DNA of 64,000 nt. It comes from Meridianimarinicoccus marinus. GTDB taxonomy: Bacteria > Pseudomonadota > Alphaproteobacteria > Rhodobacterales > Rhodobacteraceae. Where the stretch lies: the NCBI RefSeq assembly GCF_040689105.1, contig NZ_JBFBVU010000004.1, positions 62,001-126,000 on the forward strand, written 5' to 3'. Under the pieces are notes generated by a model. It worked only from the letters and a program-made list of their open reading frames with translations, did no database searches and was not told the origin of the DNA. The position numbers were made by a program, and so were the translations under genes. This document shows, piece by piece, positions 27,191-37,178 of the stretch (positions are counted from its first letter, which is position 1; each line of letters opens with the position of its first letter).

Positions 27191-27913
27191 ATGAGCGCCC
27201 CGGCGATCCGGGTGTCGGGACAAGCCGAAATCGGCGGCGCACCGCTGTTCGGCCCGCTGGATCTGACGCTGGAACCGGGCGGCTGGACCTGCCTGCTGGG
27301 GCCCTCGGGCGTGGGCAAATCCACCATCCTGCGGCTGATCGCGGGGCTGGACACCGGCGCCACGTTCACTGGCCAGATCACCGCCAATGGCGGCCCGCTC
27401 GCGCCTTCGCAGCTGGCCTATATGGCGCAGGACGATCTGCTGCTGCCGTGGCGCAGCGTGCTGGGCAATGTGATGCTGGGGGCCGAGTTGCGCGGCCAGA
27501 AAGCGGAACGGGCGCGCGCCGAAAAACTCCTGTCTGACGTTGGGCTTACGGCCCATTCCGACAAGCGGCCCGCAGCCCTTTCGGGCGGCCAGCGGCAGCG
27601 CGTGGCGCTGGCCCGCACACTGATGGAAGACCGCCCCGTGGTGCTTCTGGACGAGCCCTTCTCGGCGCTGGATGCGCGCACCCGCGCCGACATGCAGGAT
27701 CTGGCCTTCGGCCTGCTGGCCGGGCGCAGCGTGCTGCTGGTCACCCATGATCCGGCCGAAGCCGCGCGACTGGGACATCGCATCTTCGTGCTCGAATCCC
27801 ATGGGCTTGCGCAGATGCCCACGCCCCCCGGTGCACCGCTGCGCGCGGTGGACGACCCCGCCCTGCTGACGGCGCAGGCACAGCTTCTGCAACACCTGCG
27901 CAGGAAGGCGTAA
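27191..27913 (+). CDS. thiZ: ABC transporter ATPase for thiamin precursor (ThiZ-like)
   Basis: A 240-residue cytosolic ATPase. Walker A GPSGVGKST is near residue 37, the Q-loop is in YMAQDDLLLPW, the signature is LSGGQRQRVALART, Walker B is VVLLDEPFSALD and the switch histidine is in LLVTHDPAEA. It resembles the ThiZ/SsuB/TauB group of nitrate/taurine-type importers. It pairs with the permease that starts 1 nt after its stop. The ATG at 27191 has only a weak ribosome-binding site. Energises ThiXYZ uptake. Confidence 0.9.
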   Translation: MSAPAIRVSGQAEIGGAPLFGPLDLTLEPGGWTCLLGPSGVGKSTILRLIAGLDTGATFTGQITANGGPLAPSQLAYMAQDDLLLPWRSVLGNVMLGAELRGQKAERARAEKLLSDVGLTAHSDKRPAALSGGQRQRVALARTLMEDRPVVLLDEPFSALDARTRADMQDLAFGLLAGRSVLLVTHDPAEAARLGHRIFVLESHGLAQMPTPPGAPLRAVDDPALLTAQAQLLQHLRRKA

Positions 27914-27914
27914 C

Positions 27915-28655
27915 ATGGCCGCCCGGATCCTGAATTGCCTGTTCGTGACCGCTGTGCTGCTGGGGCTGTGGCAGGCGCTGGTGACGCTGGCCGATCTGCC
28001 GCCCTTCATCCTGCCCGGCCCGGGACGGGTGGCACAGGCCCTGTGGACCAACGCCGGGCTGATCGGCTGGCACGCGCTGGTGACATTCTCCGAAGTGCTG
28101 GCGGGGCTGGTGCTGGGGTCGGCGCTGGGGATCGTCACCGCGCTGCAACTGGCCACCTCGGGGCTGGCGCGGCGGTTGATCCGCCCGGCGCTGGTGCTGA
28201 CACAGGCGCTGCCGGTCTTCGCGCTGGCGCCGATCCTGACGCTGTGGCTGGGCTATGGGCTGTGGTCGAAGGTGCTGATGGCGGTGCTGATCATCTATTT
28301 CCCCGTCACCTCGGCCTTCTTCGACGGGCTGATGCAGACCCCGCGCGGCTATCTGGATCTGGCCCAGACCATGCAGGCGACACCGCGTCAGAGGCTCTGG
28401 CGCATCCGCGTGCCCGCCGCCCTGCCGGGGCTGGCCTCGGGCCTGCGACTGGCGGCGGTCTATGCGCCCATCGGCGCGGTGATCGGAGAATGGGTCGGGG
28501 CCAGCAACGGGCTGGGCTACCTGATGCTGCTGGCCAATGGCCGCGCCAAGATCGACCTGATGTTCGCGGCCCTTGTGGTGCTGGCCTGCCTGACGCTGGC
28601 CTTGCACGTGCTGGTCAGCCGGGCCTGTGACCGGCTGACCGCGCGCATGGTTTAG
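27915..28655 (+). CDS. thiX: ABC transporter permease for thiamin precursor (ThiX-like)
   Basis: A 246-residue inner-membrane permease with about six hydrophobic spans. The cytoplasmic EAA loop that contacts the ATPase is seen around RLWRIRVPAALPGLASGLRLA. It is the SsuC/TauC-type partner of the ThiZ-like ATPase and the periplasmic ThiY-like protein. Last gene of the riboswitch operon. Its TAG stop overlaps the TAA stop of the convergent mscS gene by two bases, with no room for a terminator between them. Confidence 0.9.
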   Translation: MAARILNCLFVTAVLLGLWQALVTLADLPPFILPGPGRVAQALWTNAGLIGWHALVTFSEVLAGLVLGSALGIVTALQLATSGLARRLIRPALVLTQALPVFALAPILTLWLGYGLWSKVLMAVLIIYFPVTSAFFDGLMQTPRGYLDLAQTMQATPRQRLWRIRVPAALPGLASGLRLAAVYAPIGAVIGEWVGASNGLGYLMLLANGRAKIDLMFAALVVLACLTLALHVLVSRACDRLTARMV

Positions 28656-30142
28656 GTGTCGTCGGTGCTCTCGTCAGCGCCCTCGTCGCCGGACTTGAAG
28701 TCCGGCGCACCCTTGGCCCGGCCAAGCCCGTGGTCGCCCTCCACTGCAACCGGGGCGACGCCCAGCAAAGGCGCCGGTGCCATGCCCGAGGCCACGTGCA
28801 GATGCATGTCGGTCTGCGGGAAGGGAATGGAAATTCCGCCCTCGTCAAACGCCTCTTTGACCTGACGGGTCAGATCCCAATAGACCGTCCAGTAGTCCGC
28901 GCTGTTGACCCAGGGCCGGCAGATGAAGTCCACCGAGCTGGCTCCCAGCGCGCTGACCCGGATCACCGGCGCCGGATCGCTCAGAACCAGCGGATGCTCT
29001 TCCACCACCCGTTCCAGGATGGCCTGCGCATCGGCAATGCTGTCGTCGTAGCCGATGCCGAAGGTCAGATCGACCCGGCGCGTGGTCGAAGCGGTGGTGT
29101 TGGTGATCACGTCGCCCCAGACCTTCGAGTTCGGGATCACGATGATCTGGTTGTCCGGCGTGTTGATGGTGGTGGACACCACCGAGACCGATTTCACCGT
29201 GCCGCCCATACCGGCGATGGTGACATAGTCGCCCTCGTCGAAGGGACGGTTGAACATGATCATCAGGCCGGCGGCGAGGTTGCCCAGCGTGTCCTGGAAG
29301 GCGAAGGCAATGATGAAGGAGGCACCACCGACCAGGGCGAACAGCGGGGTGATGTCCACGCCCAGGGCCGACAGCACGACCATCAGCCCGACCGCGATGG
29401 TCAGCCAGTAGACCACCATCGCAAGGAAGGCCTGCAACAGCCGCGACAGGTTCGGCACCCGGCCAAGCGCGCGGCGCACGAAGCGGCGCACAGTGCGGCT
29501 GACAATCATCAACAGTATGAACGCGCCGACGATGGTCACCACCTGGATCGCAAGAGCGATGCCGCCTTCGCGGTCCTGCGCCCACGTGAGCGCGAGACTG
29601 ACCAGCGTCTGCCAGTCCGCGTTCTGTTTTTCATCCACGAGGATCGCGTTGCGATAAGCGCGATACGACGCCACGGCGGCCTCGTCGCCCCCCTTCTTCT
29701 CGAACCCGTCCACCACGGTGATGTAACGGGTGAAGGCATGGCCTCGCTCGGTGTTCAGTTTGGCAAGCCGGTCGCGCATCTCGTCGCTGGCATCGCCGTC
29801 GGCCTGAAGGATCGCGACCTGCTGGTCGATGACCGCCGATGTCTGGCGCTGGACGATCTCCAGCCAGGCATCGGCCAGAACCTGCAACTGGTCCGCCGTC
29901 AGGGGAATGACCCGCAGCTTCAGCTCTTCCAGCGAAATTCCGGTGCTGTCCAGACCCTCGGGGAAGGTCGGGCCTTCCTCGGCGGGAGCCTCTTCGGCGG
30001 GGGCGGCATCGCCCTCGGCCGGGGCATCCGCCGATGCGGCAGCGCCCTCCGGGGCGGCGGGGGTCTGTGCGAATGCGGGCGCGGTCAGGAGCTGACCCGA
30101 GACCGCGACGAAAAATAGGATCACGAGAAGGCGGCGAAGCAT
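28652..30142 (-). CDS. Small-conductance mechanosensitive channel (MscS family)
   Basis: A 496-residue inner-membrane channel that opens on osmotic downshift. ATG 30142 is chosen because it starts a signal-like segment (MLRRLLVILFFVAVSG, cleavage near AFA-Q). A GTG 12 codons upstream adds non-signal sequence. A Pro/Ala/Glu-rich periplasmic stretch (about residues 28-60) and a helical domain precede the channel part. The MscS core shows the pore helix ALGVDITPLFALVGGASFIIAFAFQDTL (seen at residues ~260-290), then the beta domain with FNRPFDEGDYVTI. The length is larger than E. coli MscS (286), as in the YbdG/YjeP-like extended subfamilies. Confidence 0.9.
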   Translation of the reverse strand: MLRRLLVILFFVAVSGQLLTAPAFAQTPAAPEGAAASADAPAEGDAAPAEEAPAEEGPTFPEGLDSTGISLEELKLRVIPLTADQLQVLADAWLEIVQRQTSAVIDQQVAILQADGDASDEMRDRLAKLNTERGHAFTRYITVVDGFEKKGGDEAAVASYRAYRNAILVDEKQNADWQTLVSLALTWAQDREGGIALAIQVVTIVGAFILLMIVSRTVRRFVRRALGRVPNLSRLLQAFLAMVVYWLTIAVGLMVVLSALGVDITPLFALVGGASFIIAFAFQDTLGNLAAGLMIMFNRPFDEGDYVTIAGMGGTVKSVSVVSTTINTPDNQIIVIPNSKVWGDVITNTTASTTRRVDLTFGIGYDDSIADAQAILERVVEEHPLVLSDPAPVIRVSALGASSVDFICRPWVNSADYWTVYWDLTRQVKEAFDEGGISIPFPQTDMHLHVASGMAPAPLLGVAPVAVEGDHGLGRAKGAPDFKSGDEGADESTDDT

Positions 30143-30233
30143 CTGTAAGGCAATCTTTCCTGTTGAACACGGGGGCACGCCCGAACCGGCGCGCCATATC
30201 CGTCAGAGAAATAGCGCATTGCAGACACAAGAA

Positions 30234-30260
30234 AACCCCCCGGATGTGATCCGAGGGGTT
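30234..30260 (-). terminator. Terminator of the atp operon
   Basis: CGGAT/ATCCG with GTG loop, extended by CCCC/GGGG and AA/TT after one mismatch, is followed by a T run on the minus strand. It begins 23 nt after the atpC stop. Confidence 0.8.
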
Positions 30261-30282
30261 CAGAACACGCAGAAGGCCTGCG

Positions 30283-30678
30283 TTATTCCATGTCTTCCAG
30301 AAGCTTGACCAGATCGGCGACCAGCTTGGCGGCCACGTCCTTGTGCTCGCCCGACGCGCCCTCATGGGTGCTGCGGGCGGCTTCCAGATGTTCCTCGACC
30401 GCCGGTTTGGAATCGGCGTGGCGGGGGAAGGCCCGCTCGGCCAGAACCGTGGTGGCCTCGGCGGTGATCTCGGCAAACCCGCCGGTGACGGCGAATTCGC
30501 TGGTGCCGTCCGGCCCGGTTACCTTGAGGATGCCGGGGCGGAGCGTGGTGATCAACGGCGCATGGTTCGGCATGGCCGTCAGGTCACCTTCGGCGCCCGG
30601 GATCTGGACCGAGGTCGCGGTGAGCGAAGCCAGGCTCCGCTCGGGCGACACAAGGTCGAATTGTAGGGTATCAGCCAT
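30283..30678 (-). CDS. atpC: ATP synthase F1 epsilon subunit
   Basis: A 131-residue subunit of the central stalk. The N-terminal beta-sandwich is evident (LQFDLVSPERSLAS, GAEGDLTAMPNHAPLITTLRPG). The C-terminal part is predicted helical and ends in an Asp/Glu-rich tail. It couples rotor movement and restrains ATP hydrolysis. Last gene of atpHAGDC, 12 nt after atpD. Confidence 0.96.
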   Translation of the reverse strand: MADTLQFDLVSPERSLASLTATSVQIPGAEGDLTAMPNHAPLITTLRPGILKVTGPDGTSEFAVTGGFAEITAEATTVLAERAFPRHADSKPAVEEHLEAARSTHEGASGEHKDVAAKLVADLVKLLEDME

Positions 30679-30690
30679 GCGCCTGTTCCC

Positions 30691-32109
<1,419 letters not shown>

Positions 32110-32127
32110 GTCGTGTCTCCGGTTCCT

Positions 32128-32997
32128 TTAGAGCGCCTCGGCGCCCGAGATGATTTCGATAAGCTCGTTGGTGATGACGGCCTGACGCGAGCGGTTGAAC
32201 TCGATGGTCAGCTTGTCGATCATGTCGCCAGCGTTGCGGGTTGCGTTGTCCATTGCCGACATCCGCGCGCCCTGCTCCGAGGCGGCGTTTTCCAGCAGGG
32301 CTGCGAAGACCTGCGTGGCAACACCCCGGGGCAGAAGGTCGGCCAGGATGCCTTCCTCGCTGGGTTCGTAATCGTACAGCGTGCTCGCTTCCGCGGTTTC
32401 TTCAAAGCTCGCAGGGATGATCTGCTGTGCCGTCGGCACCTGGCTGACCACGCTTTCGAACTGGGCGTAGAAGATGGTGCAGACGTCGAATTCGCCGCCG
32501 TCGAAACGGGACAGCAGATCCTGGGCCACCGACAGGGCGTTGTCATAGCCGATGCGCTTGACATGGCTCAGGTCAACATGGGCGACAAACAGATCCCCCA
32601 GATCGCGCTTCAACTGCTCGCGGCCCTTCTTGCCGACGGTCAGGATCTTCACGGTCTTGCCCTGCCCGCGCAGCTTTTGCGCATGGGTGCGGGCCAGTTT
32701 GGCGATCGACGAGTTGAAGCCGCCGCACAGGCCCCGCTCGGAGGTCATCACCACCAGAAGGTGGGTCTGGTCCGCGCCGGTGCCGCTGAGCAGTTTCGGC
32801 GCACTCGGGGAGCCGCCGACCGACGCCGCCAGCCCACTCAGAACGGCGTTGAACCGTTCTGTGTAGGGCCGGGAAGCCTCGGCACTCTCCTGGGCGCGGC
32901 GAAGTTTCGCCGCCGCGACCATCTGCATGGCTTTCGTGATCTTGCGAGTGCTTTTGACACTCTCGATCCGATTTTTGAGATCCTTAAGGTTAGGCAT
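32128..32997 (-). CDS. atpG: ATP synthase F1 gamma subunit
   Basis: A 289-residue rotor shaft. The N-terminal helix MPNLKDLKNRIESVKSTRKI and the C-terminal helix SRQAVITNELIEIISGAEAL form the coiled coil inside the alpha/beta ring. The segment TSERGLCGGFNSSI is the conserved gamma signature. It is located between atpA and atpD in the standard order. Confidence 0.98.
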   Translation of the reverse strand: MPNLKDLKNRIESVKSTRKITKAMQMVAAAKLRRAQESAEASRPYTERFNAVLSGLAASVGGSPSAPKLLSGTGADQTHLLVVMTSERGLCGGFNSSIAKLARTHAQKLRGQGKTVKILTVGKKGREQLKRDLGDLFVAHVDLSHVKRIGYDNALSVAQDLLSRFDGGEFDVCTIFYAQFESVVSQVPTAQQIIPASFEETAEASTLYDYEPSEEGILADLLPRGVATQVFAALLENAASEQGARMSAMDNATRNAGDMIDKLTIEFNRSRQAVITNELIEIISGAEAL

Positions 32998-33018
32998 GTG
33001 CGCTCTCCCTCAAGGTGC

Positions 33019-34557
33019 TCAAGCGAAGCTAGCAGCGAATTCGTCGAGCGCAGCCTTGATCTTGTCTTCCAGCTCACCTTTGACCTTGCGGTCATTCTCG
33101 GTGATGTCGGCCAGCAGGTCCGATTTCTGGTTCCGCAGGAAGGCCAGCAGCCCCTGCTCGAAGCGGCCCACGTCAGAGACCGCGATCTTGTCCAGGTAAC
33201 CCTTGGTGCCGGCAAAGATGACGCAGACGATTTCCGCGTTGGTCAGCGGCGAATACTGGGATTGCTTCATCAGCTCGGTCAGACGGGCACCCCGGTTCAG
33301 CAGGCGCTGGGTCGCGGCGTCCAGGTCGGAACCGAACTGGGCGAAGGCGGCCATTTCGCGGTACTGCGCAAGTTCCAGTTTCACCGGGCCGGCAACCGAT
33401 TTCATCGCGTCGGTCTGGGCCGAAGAGCCCACACGCGACACCGACAGACCGGTGTTCACGGCCGGGCGGATGCCCTGGAAGAACAATTCGGTTTCCAGGA
33501 AGATCTGGCCGTCGGTGATCGAGATCACGTTGGTCGGAATGAAGGCCGACACGTCGCCGCCCTGGGTTTCGATGATCGGCAGCGCGGTCAGCGAGCCGGC
33601 ACCGTGATCCTCGTTCAGCTTGGCAGACCGCTCAAGCAGGCGGGAGTGCAGGTAGAAAACGTCGCCCGGATAGGCTTCACGTCCCGGCGGACGGCGCAGC
33701 AGCAGCGACATCTGGCGGTAGGCGACGGCCTGTTTGGACAGGTCATCGTAGATGATCAGCGCGTGGCGGCCGTTGTCGCGGAAGTATTCCGCCATGGCGG
33801 TCGCGGCGTAAGGCGCCAGGAACTGCATCGGCGCGGGGTCCGACGCGGTGGCGGCGACGACGATCGTGTAGTCGATGGCGCCGGTTTCTTCCAGCTTCTT
33901 CACCAGCTGTGCCACGGTCGAACGCTTCTGGCCGACGGCAACATAGATGCAGTACAGCTTCTTGCTTTCGTCGTCGCCAGCAGCGTCGTTGTAGACTTTC
34001 TGATTCAGGATGGTGTCCAGCGCCACGGCCGTCTTGCCGGTCTGACGGTCACCAATGATCAGTTCCCGCTGGCCGCGGCCGATCGGGATCATGGCGTCAA
34101 CCGACTTCAGGCCGGTGGCCATCGGTTCGTGCACCGATTTGCGCGGGATGATGCCCGGCGCTTTCTGGTCGGCAACGCGACGCTCGGTGGTTTCGATCGC
34201 ACCCTTGCCGTCAATCGGGTTGCCCAGACCATCGACAACGCGGCCCAGCAGAGCTTCGCCTGCAGGGACGTCCACGATGGCGTTGGTCCGCTTGACCGTG
34301 TCGCCTTCCTTGATGTCCTGGTCTGTCCCGAAGATCACGACGCCGACGTTGTCGCTTTCCAGGTTCAGGGCCATCCCGCGGATACCGCCCGGGAACTCGA
34401 CCATCTCGCCGGCCTGGATATTGTCCAGACCGTAAACGCGCGCGATGCCGTCGCCGACACTCAGCACGCGGCCTACCTCGGCAACTTCTGCTTCCTGTCC
34501 GAAGTTCTTGATCTGCTCCTTAAGGATCGCAGAGATTTCGGCTGCCTGGATTCCCAT
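33019..34557 (-). CDS. atpA: ATP synthase F1 alpha subunit
   Basis: A 512-residue non-catalytic nucleotide-binding subunit. The P-loop is GDRQTGKTA (near residue 169-177), and the YDDLSKQAVAYRQ and PGREAYPGDVFYLHSRLLER segments are present. The ATG overlaps the atpH stop by one base (TAATG), so the two are translationally coupled. Full family length. Confidence 0.99.
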   Translation of the reverse strand: MGIQAAEISAILKEQIKNFGQEAEVAEVGRVLSVGDGIARVYGLDNIQAGEMVEFPGGIRGMALNLESDNVGVVIFGTDQDIKEGDTVKRTNAIVDVPAGEALLGRVVDGLGNPIDGKGAIETTERRVADQKAPGIIPRKSVHEPMATGLKSVDAMIPIGRGQRELIIGDRQTGKTAVALDTILNQKVYNDAAGDDESKKLYCIYVAVGQKRSTVAQLVKKLEETGAIDYTIVVAATASDPAPMQFLAPYAATAMAEYFRDNGRHALIIYDDLSKQAVAYRQMSLLLRRPPGREAYPGDVFYLHSRLLERSAKLNEDHGAGSLTALPIIETQGGDVSAFIPTNVISITDGQIFLETELFFQGIRPAVNTGLSVSRVGSSAQTDAMKSVAGPVKLELAQYREMAAFAQFGSDLDAATQRLLNRGARLTELMKQSQYSPLTNAEIVCVIFAGTKGYLDKIAVSDVGRFEQGLLAFLRNQKSDLLADITENDRKVKGELEDKIKAALDEFAASFA

Positions 34558-35117
34558 TATCCGACCTCTTTCATTGCATTCTGGAGGTTTGCGAGCTTGG
34601 CCGCGATCGACGTGTCGATCATCCGCGAGCCCACCTTGACTACAAGACCGCCGATGAGGCTCTCATCCACGGTCGCCTTGATCTTGATATCCTTGCCGAT
34701 CTTCGCCTTCAGCGTTTCTGCAAGGCGTGCTGCCTGCGCGTCGGTCAGCGCGGCTGCCGATTTCACATCGGCGGTCACTTCGCCTTTTTCCTCGGCGATC
34801 ATCTCGTGCAGGGCGGCGATCAGCTGCGGCAGCACGAACAGACGGCGTTTCGACGCCATCAGGGCCAGCGTGTTGCTGGTCAGAATCGACAGACCCATTT
34901 TCCCGGCAAGCGCCACGATGGCATCCTGCTGTTCCTGGCGCGCGTACAGCGGCGACCGCACCATGGCCCCGAACTCGGCACTTTCGCCAAGGGCGGCGCC
35001 CAGGGCGTCCGCGTCGGTTTCAAGGGCCGCAAGCTGGCCTTCTTCTTTTGCCAGATCAAACATGGCAGTGGCATAGCGCTCGGCAATGCCTGAGGAGATC
35101 GAAGCTGGTTCGGACAC
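34557..35117 (-). CDS. atpH: ATP synthase F1 delta subunit
   Basis: A 186-residue peripheral-stalk subunit joining F1 to the b subunits. I start it at GTG 35117 (reads SEPASISSGIAERYA after the initiator), because AAAGGG lies at proper distance. A GTG two codons upstream would sit on top of that site. The C-terminal VDESLIGGLVVKVGSRMIDTS is the delta signature. First gene of atpHAGDC. The F0 genes are absent from the window, the usual split in alphaproteobacteria. Confidence 0.96.
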   Translation of the reverse strand: MSEPASISSGIAERYATAMFDLAKEEGQLAALETDADALGAALGESAEFGAMVRSPLYARQEQQDAIVALAGKMGLSILTSNTLALMASKRRLFVLPQLIAALHEMIAEEKGEVTADVKSAAALTDAQAARLAETLKAKIGKDIKIKATVDESLIGGLVVKVGSRMIDTSIAAKLANLQNAMKEVG

Positions 35118-35398
35118 GTCCACCCTTTCGATGTCATTGGCCGGAACTCACCCGCAGGCGGCACCGGTCGGGGCCTGTGGCTCGTGTGCTCACGCAGCCG
35201 TCAAAATCAGCGCGGGTGTAGCAAAGCAGGTATTCGCAGGCAACAGCGCAACATGGCTCAGATGACGGTGCAAAGCCAGAAAATAAGGGGGTTTGGGCAG
35301 GTGCGACGGTTTGTGCAATGCATGTAAACCAGACATGTCATTTCCCGGCCAGCCCGATTGCCCGCTTCTGTCCCGTTTTCGAGACCTTGATTCTCATA

Positions 35399-35428
35399 AT
35401 TATATTCTCGAATACCGCGCCGAGTCAG
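35399..35428 (-). promoter_or_regulatory. Candidate sigma-70-type promoter for atpHAGDC
   Basis: On the minus strand CTGACT (35428-35423) and TATAAT (35404-35399) are separated by 18 nt, a perfect -10 and a 4/6 -35. The -35 overlaps the stop of the upstream methyltransferase gene. Transcription from here would give a leader of about 275 nt before atpH. That leader (35118-35398) holds no gene; a short inverted repeat CATGT/ACATG lies at 35321-35337. The motif match is seen; use as a promoter is inferred. Confidence 0.35.
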
Positions 35429-36186
35429 TCCGGGGCGGAGCGCGTCGCCACCGGGCGCGCCGGGGTCATGCCGCCCAGCACCCGGATCGGATCGGGCAGC
35501 ACGTCGCGCACCGCATTGCCGGTGGGGCGGAAGACTTCCTTGCAGGCCTCGACCATCAGGACACCGCCGGCATAGCGATTGGACAGGCTTTGCCCCACCC
35601 GCTCGCAGAACGGCCCGGCCTTCAGCCAGAACCGCTTGTGTGAGGGCGGCTGGAACAGGGCCACCTCGTGGCGCTCGGCCGAGAACCCGTGACGCTTCAT
35701 CTGCGCTTCCAGTTGGCCCAGGCTGTAGGGGCGGCCATAGCCGAAGGGCGTCTGATCCGAGCGCGCCCAGATCCCCGCCCGGTTCGGAACGATGAACAGG
35801 ATGCGCCCGCCTGGCCCCAGGACGCGGCTGCATTCGTCCAGCAGTGCCGAAGGATTTTCCGAGGTTTCCAGCCCATGCATCAGCACCAGCTTGTCGACCA
35901 TGCCGGTGGGCAGCGGCCAGCGCGCGTCCTCGCACAGCACCGAGACATTGGGCATCCCCGCGGGCCAGGGCATCACCCCCTGCGGCCCCGGCATCAGGCC
36001 GATCACCCGCCGCGCCTCCGGCAGATAGGGACGCAGCAGCGGCACGGCAAAGCCGAAGCCCGCCACGGTCTGGCCCTTGGCCTCGGGCCAGATTTCCAGA
36101 ACCCGGTTGCGGATCGCGCGTTGGGCTGCCCGGCCCAGACGGGTCCGGTAGTAGAAGGTTTTCAGGTCCTGCACATCAAGATGCAT
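35425..36186 (-). CDS. Class I SAM-dependent methyltransferase
   Basis: A 253-residue cytosolic protein with a Rossmann methyltransferase core. The SAM-binding strand is around GQTVAGFGFAVPLLRPYLP, with VDKLVLMHGLETSE and LGPGGRILFIVPNR as later core strands. The glycine motif is degenerate (GFGFAVP rather than GxGxG). The substrate is unknown. It is divergent from gloB with 63 nt between, an arrangement common in Rhodobacterales as I recall, but not proof of a functional link. It could also be a non-catalytic relative. Confidence 0.8.
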   Translation of the reverse strand: MHLDVQDLKTFYYRTRLGRAAQRAIRNRVLEIWPEAKGQTVAGFGFAVPLLRPYLPEARRVIGLMPGPQGVMPWPAGMPNVSVLCEDARWPLPTGMVDKLVLMHGLETSENPSALLDECSRVLGPGGRILFIVPNRAGIWARSDQTPFGYGRPYSLGQLEAQMKRHGFSAERHEVALFQPPSHKRFWLKAGPFCERVGQSLSNRYAGGVLMVEACKEVFRPTGNAVRDVLPDPIRVLGGMTPARPVATRSAPD

Positions 36187-36249
36187 TGCACAGCTCCATC
36201 CGCAGGGCGTAGCGTCGAGGAAACCTTACCGCATCATTGCAGGAACACC

Positions 36250-37017
36250 ATGCCCCTTGAACTCGTCACCGTGCCCTGTCTGTCCGACAACTATGCCTAC
36301 ATCCTTCACGATGCGGACAGCGGGGATACGGCGGTGGCGGATGTGCCCGACGCCGCGCCGATCGAGGCCGCGCTGAAAAATCTCGGTTGGTCGCTGAGCC
36401 ATATTCTGGTGACCCATCATCACAACGATCACATCGGCGGGGTCGAGGCGCTGCGCGCCGCCACGGGCGCCAGGGTCGTCGGGGCCGCCGCCGATGCCAG
36501 CCGCCTGCCCCGACTCGACATTGCCGTCAGTCCGGGCGATACGCTGGCGTTCGGCACCGACACACTCCAGATCCTGGATGTCTCCGGCCATACGATCGGG
36601 CATATCGCCTATTTTTTCAGCAACGCCCACGTTCTGCTGTCCGGTGACAGCCTGATGGCCCTGGGCTGCGGGCGCCTGTTCGAAGGCACGCCAGCGCAGA
36701 TGCACGCCAGCCTGATGCGCATGGCCGCCCTGCCCGACGACACGAAAATCTGTTCGGGACATGAATATACGCAGGCCAACGCGCGCTTCGCGCTGACCGT
36801 GGATCCGGACAATCCAGACCTGAAGGCTCGTGCAGAAAAGGTGGATCGGCTGCGCAAGGACGGTCATCCCACGGTTCCCAGCACTTTGGCCGAAGAAAAA
36901 GCCACCAACCCGTTTCTGCGCGCCGACGACCCGGACATCCGCCGCAGACTGGGGATGGAAACGGCAACAAACACTGAGGTTTTCGCCGAGATTCGCGCCC
37001 GCAAGGATCGCTTCTAA
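36250..37017 (+). CDS. gloB: Hydroxyacylglutathione hydrolase (glyoxalase II)
   Basis: GloB hydrolyses S-lactoylglutathione to lactate and glutathione in methylglyoxal detoxification. The start ATG at 36250 has AGGA upstream and gives 255 residues, the family length. A long in-frame extension upstream is antisense to the methyltransferase and is discarded. The di-metal motif is THHHNDHIGG (His56, His58, Asp60, His61), with later ligands in SGHTIGHIAYF and in LLSGDSLMALGCGRLFEG. The C-terminal glutathione-binding domain is present (EYTQANARFAL). Confidence 0.96.
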   Translation: MPLELVTVPCLSDNYAYILHDADSGDTAVADVPDAAPIEAALKNLGWSLSHILVTHHHNDHIGGVEALRAATGARVVGAAADASRLPRLDIAVSPGDTLAFGTDTLQILDVSGHTIGHIAYFFSNAHVLLSGDSLMALGCGRLFEGTPAQMHASLMRMAALPDDTKICSGHEYTQANARFALTVDPDNPDLKARAEKVDRLRKDGHPTVPSTLAEEKATNPFLRADDPDIRRRLGMETATNTEVFAEIRARKDRF

Positions 37018-37178
37018 GGGGGCGGTTAGGGCCCTTCGCACGGCCCGGAAACACAGGTCGGTGCCAATAGGTTGAAGAAAAAACACTTGAAGACGCTGTC
37101 AGAAAACCAAAACTTAAACCTGTGAGCCCACGGTCGAAGCGGGTTCCCCTTCGACCCAATGTGAAAGGAGCACGCCAC

